Shown here piece by piece: positions 36,402 to 46,194 of a stretch of 64,000 bases of DNA (within the stretch, counting starts at the first letter, position 1; each line of letters starts with the position of its first letter). Made by a program: the position numbers and the translations under genes. Under the pieces are notes generated by a model. The model was not told the DNA's origin and did not search any database. It saw only the letters and a list, made by a program, of their open reading frames with translations. The stretch comes from Leucobacter tardus (GTDB lineage: Bacteria > Actinomycetota > Actinomycetes > Actinomycetales > Microbacteriaceae), in assembly GCF_017583045.1 (NCBI RefSeq), contig NZ_JAGFBF010000005.1, positions 248,001-312,000 on the forward strand, written 5' to 3'.

Positions 36402-36791
36402 ATGGCCAGGAGCTACAGCGTGACCTCGGCGGGCCAGTCGGCAGCCGAGGATCGCGCGCACCGGATGCGCTTCTACTTCATCTCGATGTCGCTGCGCGTG
36501 GTGTGCGTGGCCTCGCTGTTCTTCGTCCGTGATTGGTTCTGGGCGATCGTCTGCATCGTCGGTGCGGTCGTGTTCCCGTACATCGCGGTGATGGTGGGCA
36601 ACGCTGTCGGGCCGACCAGCGATGGGACCCGACCCGACGCGCCGAGCCCGGCCGAGTTGATGCCCCCCGAGGCGCCGTCCGAGGAGGCTTCGCGTCCGTC
36701 TGGTGTGACGATCGTCATCGACGCCGATGCCCATCGGCGTGCCGATCCGTCGCCGGACGCATCGGACGATTCCCCGGGATCCGCCTCGTGA
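36402..36791 (+). CDS. DUF3099 membrane protein
   Basis: A 129-residue actinobacterial protein of unknown role: a short cytosolic N-terminus (SVTSAGQSAAEDRAHRM), two membrane spans (ISMSLRVVCVASLFFV and FWAIVCIVGAVVFPYIAVMV) and a Pro/Ser/Asp-rich tail. AGAAGGAG precedes the ATG. It starts a three-gene overlapping operon with a small Cys protein and SURF1, so a link to oxidase assembly is possible; the family itself gives no function. Confidence 0.82.
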   Translation: MARSYSVTSAGQSAAEDRAHRMRFYFISMSLRVVCVASLFFVRDWFWAIVCIVGAVVFPYIAVMVGNAVGPTSDGTRPDAPSPAELMPPEAPSEEASRPSGVTIVIDADAHRRADPSPDASDDSPGSAS

Positions 36792-37039
36792 GCGGGTGGG
36801 GCGGACCGCTCGGCGGAATGCTCGGCGGCGATCCGACCGAGCGCTTCACCTGTTCGCGGGCCGGGTGCTCGGAACGCGCCGAGGTGGCGCTGCTCTGGCG
36901 CAACCCGAAGATCCACTCCCCCGAACGTCAGAAGACCTGGCTGGCGTGCACCGAGCACCGTGAGACGCTCGTCGCGTTCCTCTCGGCCAGAGACTTCCCG
37001 CTGCGTGTCGTCCCGGTGACGGAACTGGAGGATGCATGA
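36788..37039 (+). CDS. Small Cys/His protein, possible zinc ribbon
   Basis: An 83-residue protein with a Gly-rich start (SGWGGPLGGMLGG), C22-x4-C27 and later C53-x2-H56, which could bind one zinc. I do not recognise a characterised family; similar small proteins sit beside SURF1 genes in actinobacteria. GTG 36788 overlaps the DUF3099 stop by 3 bases and its own stop overlaps the SURF1 ATG, so all three are translationally coupled. Confidence 0.75.
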   Translation: MSGWGGPLGGMLGGDPTERFTCSRAGCSERAEVALLWRNPKIHSPERQKTWLACTEHRETLVAFLSARDFPLRVVPVTELEDA

Positions 37040-37935
37040 CCACGGTTCCCACGGAGGAGCTTCGCGAGACCGAGCCGGATCGGGCGACGGGTCCGCCGAT
37101 CGGGTGGTCGTTCCTCCGCAGTCGACGGTGGCTCGGCTACTACGCCATGCTCCTCGTCTTTGCCGTGGCCTGCGTGCTGCTCGCCGATTGGCAGTTCGAC
37201 CGACGCGCTGAGGCGCGCGCCGAGATCGCGAGGATCGACGCCAACTACGGTGCGCCCGCGGTGCCGCTGGCCGACGAACTGCCGACGCTCGAGAGCTACG
37301 ACGACGGGGTGCAGAAGTGGCGCACCGTCGAGGTCACCGGAGAGTATCTCGACGACACGTTCCTCGCACGCAACCGGCCGGGCCCGGAGGGCGTCGGCGT
37401 CGCTCTGATGCAACCTCTGCTCACCGCGAGCGGCGACGTGTTCTTCATCGATCGCGGGTGGGCGCCCGTGGGTGCCGACGGCACCGAACCCGACGAGATC
37501 CCGCGTCCCGCTGACGGACCGGTAACTGTGGAAGCGCGGCTTCGCGCCAGCGAGCCGGACGTACCCGGCAGAAGCGCCGTCGGGCAGACGGTGGGAAGCA
37601 TCAACCTTCCCGAACTCGCCGCGCTCGCCGATACCGAGGGGGCGACTTATATCGACGCCTACGGCATGCTCATCTCCGAATCGCCAGTAGCCGACCACGG
37701 TGTCCTCCCGGCTCCCCCGGAACGCGACGAGGGGCCGCACCTCTCCTACGCCCTGCAGTGGTACGTCTTCATCGTGATCGCCGTCTCCGGGGTCGTCTAC
37801 GCCGCACGTCAGGAATACCGGAATCTCAACGTGGGCAGCAGCGAAGTCGATCGGCAGGACCGCCGTCGGGCCGAGCGCAGGCACCGCCGAGGGCCCTCGG
37901 ACGCCGACGAGGAGGACGCGATCCTCGACGGGTGA
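37036..37935 (+). CDS. SURF1-family cytochrome oxidase assembly protein
   Basis: Assists haem a insertion or stability of subunit I in aa3 oxidases. The 299 residues have the expected two spans flanking one large extracytoplasmic domain (YYAMLLVFAVACVLLADW near 36-53 and WYVFIVIAVSGVVYAARQ near 239-256), with WQFDRR, NRPGPEGVGV and FFIDRGWAP as conserved blocks. The C-terminal 40 residues are charged. It overlaps the upstream gene (ATGA). The oxidase it serves is encoded 25 kb upstream. Confidence 0.9.
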   Translation: MTTVPTEELRETEPDRATGPPIGWSFLRSRRWLGYYAMLLVFAVACVLLADWQFDRRAEARAEIARIDANYGAPAVPLADELPTLESYDDGVQKWRTVEVTGEYLDDTFLARNRPGPEGVGVALMQPLLTASGDVFFIDRGWAPVGADGTEPDEIPRPADGPVTVEARLRASEPDVPGRSAVGQTVGSINLPELAALADTEGATYIDAYGMLISESPVADHGVLPAPPERDEGPHLSYALQWYVFIVIAVSGVVYAARQEYRNLNVGSSEVDRQDRRRAERRHRRGPSDADEEDAILDG

Positions 37936-37936
37936 G

Positions 37937-37954
37937 CCGACGGTTCCCCGTCGG
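37937..37954 (+). terminator. Short hairpin after SURF1
   Basis: CCGACGG-TTCC-CCGTCGG, 7-bp stem starting two bases after the SURF1 stop. Confidence 0.6.
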
Positions 37955-38006
37955 AGGGCGCGCGTGCGCGGTTGGAGGAGCGTCGGGGACCCGCCCCTCC
38001 CCTGCC

Positions 38007-39605
38007 CTAGGCGAGTTCGATGAGCTCCAGATAGTCCTTCGACCAGTGGTCCTCCGTCGCTTCGGGCATGATGAGCACCCGTTCCGGATTTAATGACTCG
38101 ACGGCACCCTGGTCGTGCGAGACGAGCACGACGGCGCCGGAGAAATGCGCGAGGGCGTCGAGGATCTCCTCGCGGCTCGCCGGATCGAGGTTGTTCGTGG
38201 GCTCATCGAGCAGCAGCACGTTCGCGCTCGAGACGACGAGCATCGCGAGTGCGAGACGCGTTTTTTCGCCCCCCGAGAGCACGCCGCCGGGCTTGTGAAC
38301 GTCGTCGCCGGTGAACAGGAACGAGCCGAGCACCTTGCGCGCCTCGGTCTCCGTCAGATGCTGGGAGACGGACACCATGTTCTGCAGAATCGAGGCACGG
38401 TGGTCGAGGGTCTCGTGCTCCTGCGCGTAGTACCCGACCTTCAGACCGTGCCCCGCCACGATGCCGCCCGTATCCGGGGCATCGACACCGGCGAGGAGTC
38501 GGAGCAGCGTCGTCTTGCCCGCACCGTTCAGACCGAGGATGACGACCTTCGATCCGCGGTCGATCGCGAGGTCGACGCCGGCGAAGATCTCGAGTGATCC
38601 GTACGACTTCGACAGACCCTCCGCCTGCAGTGGAGTCTTGCCGCAGGGCGACGGCTCCGGGAAGCGCAGCTTCGCGACCCGCTCGACCTGACGCTCATCG
38701 TCGAGACCGGACAGCATCCGCTCGGCGCGCGCCACCATCTGATGCGCGGCCGCCGCCTTCGACGCCTTCGCGCCGAACTTCGCCGCTTGATCCTTCAGCG
38801 CCGACGCCTTCTTCTCGACGTTCGAGCGTTCCTTGCGGCGACGTTCCTCGTCAGCGGCGCGCTGACGCTGGTACAACTTCCATCCCATGTTGTAGACATC
38901 GATGACCTGGCGGTTGCCGTCGAGGTAGAACACCCGGTTCACCGTCTCGCCGACGAGGTCGATGTCGTGGGAGATCACGATCACGCCCCCCTTGTAGCCC
39001 TTCAAGAACTCTCGCAACCAGACGATCGAATCGGCGTCGAGGTGGTTCGTCGGCTCGTCGAGGATCATCGTGTCGGCGTCGGAGAAGAGGATGCGCGCGA
39101 GCTCGATCCGTCGACGCTGCCCGCCGGAGAGCGTCTTCAGCGGCTGGTCGAGGATCCGGTCGGGCAGACCGAGGTTGTGCGAGATCGATGCGGCCTCGGC
39201 TTCGGCGGAGTAGCCGCCGAGCGCTTGGAAGCGGTCCGTCAGATTGCCGAAGCGCTTCATCGCCTTTTCGGCCTTCACTGGATCGTCCGATCCCATCTCC
39301 TCGGTGGCACGCGCGATGTTCTGCGTGAGCGACCCGAGACCGCGTGCGTCCAGGATGCGGTGACGCGCGAGCTGCTCGGGGTCGCCGGTGCGCGTGTCCT
39401 GCGGCAGGAACCCGAGCTCACCCTTCACGGAGACCGAACCTTCCGCCGGCTGCAACTCACCGGAGAGGGTGCGGGTCAGCGTCGTCTTTCCGGCACCGTT
39501 CCGACCGACGAGTCCGATCTTGTCGCCGGGGTTCACCCGGAACGACACCTCGGACATGAGTCGGCGGGCGCCGACATCGATCGCGAGGTCCTCGACGATA
39601 ATCAC
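38007..39605 (-). CDS. ABC-F family ATPase
   Basis: Soluble tandem ATPase of the ABC-F type, acting on the ribosome (translation factor or antibiotic protection) rather than in transport. The 532 residues have two nucleotide domains: Walker A GRNGAGKTT and GLNGAGKTT, signatures LSGGQ and LSGGE, and Walker B LDEPTNHLD and LDEPTNNLD. Between them is the charged P-site linker (about 245-300, rich in RRKER). No membrane span. Housekeeping role is likelier than resistance, but that is inference. The GTG start has AGGAGA upstream. Confidence 0.9.
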   Translation of the reverse strand: MIIVEDLAIDVGARRLMSEVSFRVNPGDKIGLVGRNGAGKTTLTRTLSGELQPAEGSVSVKGELGFLPQDTRTGDPEQLARHRILDARGLGSLTQNIARATEEMGSDDPVKAEKAMKRFGNLTDRFQALGGYSAEAEAASISHNLGLPDRILDQPLKTLSGGQRRRIELARILFSDADTMILDEPTNHLDADSIVWLREFLKGYKGGVIVISHDIDLVGETVNRVFYLDGNRQVIDVYNMGWKLYQRQRAADEERRRKERSNVEKKASALKDQAAKFGAKASKAAAAHQMVARAERMLSGLDDERQVERVAKLRFPEPSPCGKTPLQAEGLSKSYGSLEIFAGVDLAIDRGSKVVILGLNGAGKTTLLRLLAGVDAPDTGGIVAGHGLKVGYYAQEHETLDHRASILQNMVSVSQHLTETEARKVLGSFLFTGDDVHKPGGVLSGGEKTRLALAMLVVSSANVLLLDEPTNNLDPASREEILDALAHFSGAVVLVSHDQGAVESLNPERVLIMPEATEDHWSKDYLELIELA

Positions 39606-39639
39606 GGAACTTCTCCTCTGGTTTCGGTGTGCACACGCA

Positions 39640-39698
39640 GATTCGGGTCAGTTCGGCAGGTTGCTCTTGCGCAACGCTGTGCCGAACTGACCCGAATC
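39640..39698 (-). terminator. Long 19-bp hairpin between suf operon and ABC-F gene
   Basis: Perfect 19-bp inverted repeat (39640-39658 with 39680-39698); arms contain TTCGGGTCAGTTCGGCA. The 21-nt loop holds a further 5-bp pair GTTGC/GCAAC. It starts 22 nt past the sufT stop. It works as a terminator, but its length and the non-GC-only arms also suit a mobile REP-like repeat. Confidence 0.7.
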
Positions 39699-39719
39699 GA
39701 GGGGGTCTGGCGATCAGAA

Positions 39720-40064
39720 CTAGATCGCGAACCCCAAAGCCCTCATCATATCGCGGCCGTCGTCGGTGATCCGCTCGGGGGTCCACGGCGGCATCCACAC
39801 CCAGTTGATGCGGAACGCCGTGACCAGACCGTCGAGGGCCTCGGCGATGTCGTTCTCGATCACGTCCGTCAACGGGCACCCGGCGCTCGTCAGCGTCATG
39901 CTGATGACGAGCGCATCGTGTTCCTCGTCGAACGCCAGGTCGTAGATGAGACCGAGGTCGACGATGTTCACGCCGAGTTCGGGGTCGGCGACGTCCTTCA
40001 ACGCCTCGATCGCCTGCTCCCGGAACTCGGGAGCGATCGATGTCGCGGGAATGGTGTCACTCAT
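39720..40064 (-). CDS. sufT: SufT-like Fe-S assembly factor (DUF59/MIP18)
   Basis: Helps mature Fe-S proteins, mainly under high demand. The 114 residues are one MIP18 domain: LKDVADPELGVNIVDLGLIY, then MTLTSAGCPLTDVI with the conserved Cys. It is the last gene of the suf operon, 47 nt after sufC, and is followed by the 19-bp hairpin. Confidence 0.9.
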   Translation of the reverse strand: MSDTIPATSIAPEFREQAIEALKDVADPELGVNIVDLGLIYDLAFDEEHDALVISMTLTSAGCPLTDVIENDIAEALDGLVTAFRINWVWMPPWTPERITDDGRDMMRALGFAI

Positions 40065-40111
40065 GCGGTCCTCCTCGGATGGCTTCGGCTGCGGAACTCG
40101 CGTCGACGAGT

Positions 40112-40869
<758 letters not shown>

Positions 40870-40873
<4 letters not shown>

Positions 40874-41202
40874 TGTTGAATCTCTTTCGTAACGTTGGGG
40901 TCGATGTACACATCGCCGTCGACGATCTCGACGACATAGACGGGAACCGGCTCGTACGCCGGAAGGTTCTGCGGGATGCCGGTGCAGAGCGAGAAGGCCG
41001 AGCCGTGAGCCCAGCACTCCAGCGTGTCACCCTCGACGAACCCCTCGGCCAGGCTGATCTGCCCGTGGCTGCAGGTGTCGCCGATGGCGTGCACCGCTCC
41101 CGCGCTGTCGAGCACGACGGCGATCGGGACGTCATCGATCACGACACGGGTGGCCTGATCCTGGACGAGGTCGCTCAGTGCGAGTGCCTTGTGCCGGGCC
41201 AC
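40870..41202 (-). CDS. Rieske-type [2Fe-2S] ferredoxin in suf operon
   Basis: A 110-residue soluble Rieske protein of the non-haem oxygenase ferredoxin type. Cluster ligands are C44-x-H46 (CSHGQISL) and C63-x2-H66 (CWAHGSAF). It sits between sufD and sufC, with a 3-nt gap after sufD and a 4-base overlap with sufC, so it is made with the scaffold and may supply electrons for cluster assembly or be a test client; its role there is not established. Confidence 0.9.
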
Positions 41203-41205
41203 GGC

Positions 41206-42411
41206 TTACGCGGCGCTTTCGGTGAGCTCGGCTTCGATTGCCGCCTGCAGCTCCGCCTCGATGTCGGCATCGCCGATCTGCTGGATCACTTCGAGCAGGA
41301 ATCCACGCACGACCAGACGACGCGCCTCCTCTTCGGAGATGCCCCGGCTCTGGAGGTAGAACAGGTGCTCATCGTCGAACCGGCCGGTCGCCGACGCGTG
41401 ACCCGCCCCGGCGATGTCGCCCGTCTCGATCTCGAGGTTCGGAATCGAGTCGGCGCGCGTGCCCTCGGAGAGCACCAGGTTGCGGTTCTGCTCGTAGCTG
41501 TCGGTGCCGCTCGCACTGTTCCGGATCAGCACGTCGCCGATCCACACGGTGTGTGCGCCTTCGCCGCGGAGCGCGCCCTTGTAGGTGACTCGGCTGCGCG
41601 TATGCGGCGCATTGTGGTCCATGTAGACCTGGTGCTCGAGGTGCTGACCGGCGTCGGCGAAGTACGCGCCGAGCGCCTCGCCGTTGCCGCCCTCGGAATT
41701 GAGGTGAACAGTCGGGTTGACGCGTACGATGCCGCCCCCGAGCGAGACTACAATGTGCTTGAGGCTCGCGTCCCGGCCCACCTGCGCGAAGTGGCTCGAG
41801 AGATGGATCGCCCCCTCATCCCATTGCTGCAGCGAGACGAGCGTGAGCTGTGCGCCCTCGCCGACCACGACCTCGACGTTCTCGGTGAGGTGCGCGGGCC
41901 CCGTGTGCTTCAGGATCACGACGGCCCTGGCCTGCGGCGCCGCCTCGATGACGGTGTGCGCTGCGCGCGCCTCGGTGCCGAATCCACGACGGTCGAGCGT
42001 GATCGCATCGGTGTGCTCACCGCTGACGTTCACGTACAGTGCTTTCTCGAACTGCGTCCACGCATTCGCCGCGGCGCGATCCTCCGGCGTCCCGGCGCGG
42101 CCGATGAGCTCCGAAGTGCGGTCGATCCACTCGAGCGAGAGTCCATCGATGCCCGAGGCGTCATCGCTCGGCTGGGAGCCGTCGAGCTCCCCGTCGAGCA
42201 GCGTGCCGAGCTCGGCGACCGGAGTGAACTTCCAGTTCGCCTCGCGGCCCGTCACGGTCGGGAAATCGGCGACGTCCGTCGAGGTGAACCGCGCAGAGCG
42301 CGTCTGCACCGGAGCGCCGAAGTCCCACCCGCCGTCGGAGTGCGCCTGCAGTCCGTGCTGGGCGGTGCCGCCCGGGGTCTCCGCAGTCTTCGTTGCGACA
42401 GCTTCGGTCAT
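41206..42411 (-). CDS. sufD: Fe-S cluster assembly protein SufD
   Basis: Scaffold partner of SufB in the SufBC2D complex. The 401 residues form the right-handed beta-helix typical of the family, with the C-terminal block VRGFLLEVIQQIGD. The start ATG shares one base with the sufB stop (TAATG). Confidence 0.95.
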   Translation of the reverse strand: MTEAVATKTAETPGGTAQHGLQAHSDGGWDFGAPVQTRSARFTSTDVADFPTVTGREANWKFTPVAELGTLLDGELDGSQPSDDASGIDGLSLEWIDRTSELIGRAGTPEDRAAANAWTQFEKALYVNVSGEHTDAITLDRRGFGTEARAAHTVIEAAPQARAVVILKHTGPAHLTENVEVVVGEGAQLTLVSLQQWDEGAIHLSSHFAQVGRDASLKHIVVSLGGGIVRVNPTVHLNSEGGNGEALGAYFADAGQHLEHQVYMDHNAPHTRSRVTYKGALRGEGAHTVWIGDVLIRNSASGTDSYEQNRNLVLSEGTRADSIPNLEIETGDIAGAGHASATGRFDDEHLFYLQSRGISEEEARRLVVRGFLLEVIQQIGDADIEAELQAAIEAELTESAA

Positions 42412-43829
42412 TATCCGACGGATCCTTCCATGCCCATCTCGATGAGCTTGTTCAGTTCGAGTGCGTACTCCATGGGCAGTTCTCGGGCGATCGGCTCGAT
42501 GAAGCCGCGCACGATCATCGCCATGGCCTCTTCTTCGGCCAGTCCGCGGCTCATCAGGTAGAAGAGCTGCTCCTCGCTCACCCGCGACACCGTGGCTTCG
42601 TGGCCGAGGACGGCGTCGTCGGTGCGAATGTCGATGGCCGGATACGTGTCGCTGCGCGAGATCGTATCGACGAGTAGCGCGTCGCAGACCACGGAGTTCG
42701 CGGCGTGGTGCGCGTTCGCGTCGACGCGGACCTCACCGCGGTAGCCCGTGCGGCCGCCTCCCCGTGCGATCGACTTCGACAGGATCGAAGACTTCGTGTG
42801 GGGGGCCAGGTGGATCATCTTGGCGCCGGCGTCCTGGTGCTGCCCGGGGCCCGCGAAGGCGACCGACAGGGTCTCGCCCTTGGCGCGCTCGCCGGTGAGG
42901 AAGATGGACGGGTACTTCATGGTGACCTTCGAGCCGATGTTGCCGTCGACCCACTCCATCGTCGCGCCCTCTTCGGCGACCGCCCGCTTCGTCACGAGGT
43001 TGTACACGTTGTTCGACCAGTTCTGGATCGTCGTGTAGCGCACGCGGGCGTTCTTCTTCACGACGATCTCGACGACGGCCGAGTGCAGCGAGTCGGACTT
43101 GTAGATCGGAGCGGTGCAGCCCTCGATGTAGTGGACGTAGCTGTCCTCGTCGGCGATGATGAGCGTGCGCTCGAACTGGCCCATGTTCTCCGTGTTGATC
43201 CGGAAGTAGGCCTGCAGCGGGATCTCGACGTGGACGCCCTTCGGCACGTAGACGAACGAGCCTCCCGACCACACAGCCGTGTTGAGGGCGGCGAACTTGT
43301 TGTCACCGGACGGGATCACGGTGCCGAAGTACTCCTCGAAGATCTCGGGGTGCTCGCGCAGCGCGGTATCGGTGTCGAGGAACAGCACGCCCTGCTCTTC
43401 GAGATCCTCGCGGATCTGGTGGTAGACCACCTCGGACTCGTACTGGGCGGCGACACCCGCCACGAGACGCTGGCGTTCCGCCTCCGGGATCCCGAGCTTT
43501 TCGTAGGTGTTCTTGATCTCCTCGGGCAGGTCTTCCCAGCTGGTCGCCTGCTGCTCCGTGGAGCGCACGAAGTACTTGATGTTGTCGAAGTCGATCTCCG
43601 AGAGATCCGCACCGAACGTCGGCATCGGCTTCCGGCCGAAGATCTGCAGCGCCTTGAGACGCCGCTGCAGCATCCACTCCGGCTCGTCCTTCAGCGCGGA
43701 GATTTCGCGCACGACCTGCTCGCTGAGGCCGCGCTTCGCAATGGCACCGGCCTCGTCGGCATCGTGCCACCCGAATTCGTACTGGCCCAGGCTTTCCAGC
43801 TCTGGCCGATCAATCAGTACCTCTGGCAT
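42411..43829 (-). CDS. sufB: Fe-S cluster assembly protein SufB
   Basis: Main scaffold on which the cluster is built. The 472 residues contain the family blocks [36 protein letters not shown] (with the conserved Cys), [16 protein letters not shown] and the C-terminal [16 protein letters not shown] start at ATG 43829, 9 nt after GAGGG; ATG 43838 (three residues longer) directly abuts that site. First gene of sufB-sufD-Rieske-sufC-sufT. No sufS, sufU or sufR is in the window. Confidence 0.96.
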   Translation of the reverse strand: MPEVLIDRPELESLGQYEFGWHDADEAGAIAKRGLSEQVVREISALKDEPEWMLQRRLKALQIFGRKPMPTFGADLSEIDFDNIKYFVRSTEQQATSWEDLPEEIKNTYEKLGIPEAERQRLVAGVAAQYESEVVYHQIREDLEEQGVLFLDTDTALREHPEIFEEYFGTVIPSGDNKFAALNTAVWSGGSFVYVPKGVHVEIPLQAYFRINTENMGQFERTLIIADEDSYVHYIEGCTAPIYKSDSLHSAVVEIVVKKNARVRYTTIQNWSNNVYNLVTKRAVAEEGATMEWVDGNIGSKVTMKYPSIFLTGERAKGETLSVAFAGPGQHQDAGAKMIHLAPHTKSSILSKSIARGGGRTGYRGEVRVDANAHHAANSVVCDALLVDTISRSDTYPAIDIRTDDAVLGHEATVSRVSEEQLFYLMSRGLAEEEAMAMIVRGFIEPIARELPMEYALELNKLIEMGMEGSVG

Positions 43830-44092
43830 CGTTTCCATCCCTCGATCGTTCCCGCTTCGGGAGCCCGCTCCGCCGGGTCGGTCCGCGTCGGCGGGATCGA
43901 TCCGGTATGCGACGAGCTCCCTGCAGCGGTGCAGTATTCTGGATGCGAACGGGCTCCGGTGCTTCGGGATTTCGCCCGAATCGCGGGGCCACGGAACGCA
44001 ACCACAGCTTCCCATTCTACAGAATTCCTCGCGAAATAGTGAGGGACTCTCGGAGTACCTCCTGGGAATGCCGTGCTTCGAGAGGAGACCCG
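43830..44092. promoter_or_regulatory. Divergent control region of sufB and ctaA
   Basis: 263 nt with no gene. A minus-strand TAGAAT (44014-44019) could start sufB with a leader of about 175 nt; a plus-strand TATTCT (43935-43940) could start ctaA with a leader of about 145 nt. Short inverted repeats are TTCGGG/CCCGAA (43963-43980) and ATTCT-AC-AGAAT (44014-44025), the latter on the sufB -10. No known Fe-S regulator site is recognisable. Confidence 0.4.
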
Positions 44093-45022
44093 GTGACATC
44101 ACCCTCAGTAGCGACGCGCCCATCCGCCGGTGCGACGGGGCCGCGGATCAGCCGCTTCCTATCGGTCACGGCGTGGATCTCCTTCGTCCTCAACGCGACG
44201 ATCATCGCCACGGGAGGCGCGGTTCGCCTGACCGGGTCAGGACTCGGCTGCAGCGAATGGCCGTCCTGCGTGCCCGGCTCGCTGACGCCGACGCCTGAAA
44301 TGGGGATCCATGGCCTCATCGAGTTCGGCAACCGCACCATCAGCGGTCCGCTTCTGCTCGCCGCGATCATCGTCGTGGTGCTGAGCTTCCGGATCCGTCG
44401 CGAGCGTCGCGATCTGTTCGTGATCTCGGCCGTCGTGCTGGGCCTCGTCGCCCTGCAAGCGATCGTCGGCGGCATCGTCGTCTGGGAGCGACTCCACGCC
44501 GCGCTCGTCGGCTTCCACTACACGGTCTCACTCATCCTCGTGTGCATCACCGCCGCCTATCTGGTTCGCATGCGAGAACCGGGTGGTCCGCGCGAGCGCG
44601 CGGTGCCGAAGGGGTACGCGATCCTCACCCACGTGACGACCCTGTTCGTCGCCATCGTCGTGCTCATGGGGGTGCTCACGACCGCGAACGGACCGCACTC
44701 CGGCGACGAGAGCGTCGTCCGAGACGGATTCGACGCGACACTGCTGAGTCATCTGCACGCCTGGCCGGGCTACATCACCCTCGCGCTCGTGATCGCGCTG
44801 GCGTCGTGGTCGGCAGCGAAGCGGTTGCGGACCCTGCGATCGGGGGTGCTCGTGCTCGCGATGCTCCTGGTGCAGATCGCGGTCGGCATCTATCAGGCGA
44901 ATGCGGGTCTGCCCCCGTTCGCCGTGGGCGTGCACATGGTGCTCGCCGCGCTCACCGCTGCGGCGATGACGATGAACGTGCTGCGGCTCAAGCGACCGGT
45001 CGCCGAGGTCAGCCTGCCGTAG
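44093..45022 (+). CDS. ctaA: Haem A synthase (COX15/CtaA)
   Basis: Oxidises haem O to haem A for the aa3 oxidase. The 309 residues have about eight spans in two halves, each with the haem-ligand histidines: HGLIEFGNR and LHAALVGFH in the first half, LHAWPGY and GVHMVLA in the second. The N-terminal [12 protein letters not shown] loop holds the conserved Cys pair. GTG 44093 follows GAGAGGAGA by about 5 nt. Its last 14 bases overlap the convergent PLP-enzyme gene. Confidence 0.94.
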   Translation: MTSPSVATRPSAGATGPRISRFLSVTAWISFVLNATIIATGGAVRLTGSGLGCSEWPSCVPGSLTPTPEMGIHGLIEFGNRTISGPLLLAAIIVVVLSFRIRRERRDLFVISAVVLGLVALQAIVGGIVVWERLHAALVGFHYTVSLILVCITAAYLVRMREPGGPRERAVPKGYAILTHVTTLFVAIVVLMGVLTTANGPHSGDESVVRDGFDATLLSHLHAWPGYITLALVIALASWSAAKRLRTLRSGVLVLAMLLVQIAVGIYQANAGLPPFAVGVHMVLAALTAAAMTMNVLRLKRPVAEVSLP

Positions 45023-46160
45023 TGAGGATGGCGCGATCGAGCGCCTGCTCCAGGTCCGCCCAGAGGTCCTCGACGTGCTCGATACCGATGCTCAGGCGAA
45101 CGAGTCCCTCGGGCACTTCGCACGGCTCCGCCGGGTGGCGTCGTCGTCGTTCGACGAGTGATTCGACGCCGCCGAGACTCGTCGCCGGGGTGAACACGCG
45201 GAGTGCCGACACGACCGCATCGGCCTCCTCCGCTGTCGGCAGCTCGATCGAGACGACGGCGCCGAATCCGTCGAGTTGCGCGCGTGCGCGGGTGTGGTTC
45301 GGATCCGTGGGCAATCCCGGATACCGCACCCGGGGCGCCCCGTCGTGGCCGTCGAGGCGGCGCGCCAGTTCGAGCGCATTCGCCTCGGCACGATCGAGTC
45401 GCAGGCCGAGCGTGCGCAGGCCACGGAGGGCGAGCCATGCCTCGAAAGGACCGGGGATCGCGCCGTGCAGCGTGCGCTGACGCAGGAGACGCTCGCGCAC
45501 GGCGTCCTCGCGCGCGACCAGAAGGCCGAGAATCACGTCGGAGTGACCGGAGATGTACTTCGTCGCGGAGTGCACCACGACGTCGGCGCCCGCCGTGAGC
45601 GGCCGTTGACGCAGGGGCGTGCTGAAGGTGTTGTCGACGACCACCACGACTCCGCGCTCCCGCGCCGCCGCGATGAGCGCAGGCAGGTCGACGACATCGA
45701 GCAAGGGGTTCGTCGGCGACTCCACCCAGAGCAGGTCGGCACCCTCGAGTGCCGTCCGAGTCGACGCGAGATCGAGAGGATCGATCTCGCGGAGGGTCAA
45801 CGCGCCGCTTGCGGCGAGGTCGCGGGCGAGGCTGATGGTGCCGTTGTACGAGGCGGCGGGCACCAGTGCGACGCCGCCGACCGGCACGAGTGACAGGGCC
45901 GCTGCCACCGCGGCCATCCCCGAGGCGTAGGCGAGCCCGGGCACGGCGCTCTCCTCCAGATCGGCGATGGCGGCTTCGAGCGGCTCCCAGGATGGGTTGG
46001 TGTACCGGGCGTACACGCGGTCGCCCACCGCTGGGTGTCCGGAACCCCGGAACGTGGACGTCAGGACGATCGGCGGGTTCACCGAACCGTCGGGCTCCGC
46101 CGGGGGTCGGCCGAGCCCGACGAGCCGCGTATCGGGGTGGACGTCATCCGGAAAACTCAT
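45009..46160 (-). CDS. Cys/Met metabolism PLP enzyme (cystathionine gamma-synthase/lyase type)
   Basis: A 383-residue PLP enzyme of the trans-sulfuration group. The cofactor Lys is in HSATKYISGHSDV, the phosphate loop in YASGMAAVAAAL, and FSTPLRQRP and GVESLVERR are conserved blocks. Synthase, gamma-lyase or related activity cannot be separated by eye, so I give no symbol. ATG 46160 lies 6 nt after a TACTGT box. It overlaps the end of ctaA on the other strand by 14 bases. Confidence 0.88.
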   Translation of the reverse strand: MSFPDDVHPDTRLVGLGRPPAEPDGSVNPPIVLTSTFRGSGHPAVGDRVYARYTNPSWEPLEAAIADLEESAVPGLAYASGMAAVAAALSLVPVGGVALVPAASYNGTISLARDLAASGALTLREIDPLDLASTRTALEGADLLWVESPTNPLLDVVDLPALIAAARERGVVVVVDNTFSTPLRQRPLTAGADVVVHSATKYISGHSDVILGLLVAREDAVRERLLRQRTLHGAIPGPFEAWLALRGLRTLGLRLDRAEANALELARRLDGHDGAPRVRYPGLPTDPNHTRARAQLDGFGAVVSIELPTAEEADAVVSALRVFTPATSLGGVESLVERRRRHPAEPCEVPEGLVRLSIGIEHVEDLWADLEQALDRAILTTAG

Positions 46161-46166
46161 GGGCCC

Positions 46167-46172
46167 ACAGTA
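46167..46172 (-). promoter_or_regulatory. -10 box TACTGT, leaderless start of PLP-enzyme gene
   Basis: TACTGT on the minus strand ends 6 nt before ATG 46160, in the 34-nt gap after the permease gene. Confidence 0.6.
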
Positions 46173-46194
46173 GCGCGAGACGGGAACGGCTCGA

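Noticed and set aside
43830-44092. SufR or IscR operator between sufB and ctaA
   Set aside because: ATTCT-AC-AGAAT is short and does not match a known Fe-S regulator site that I can state with confidence.
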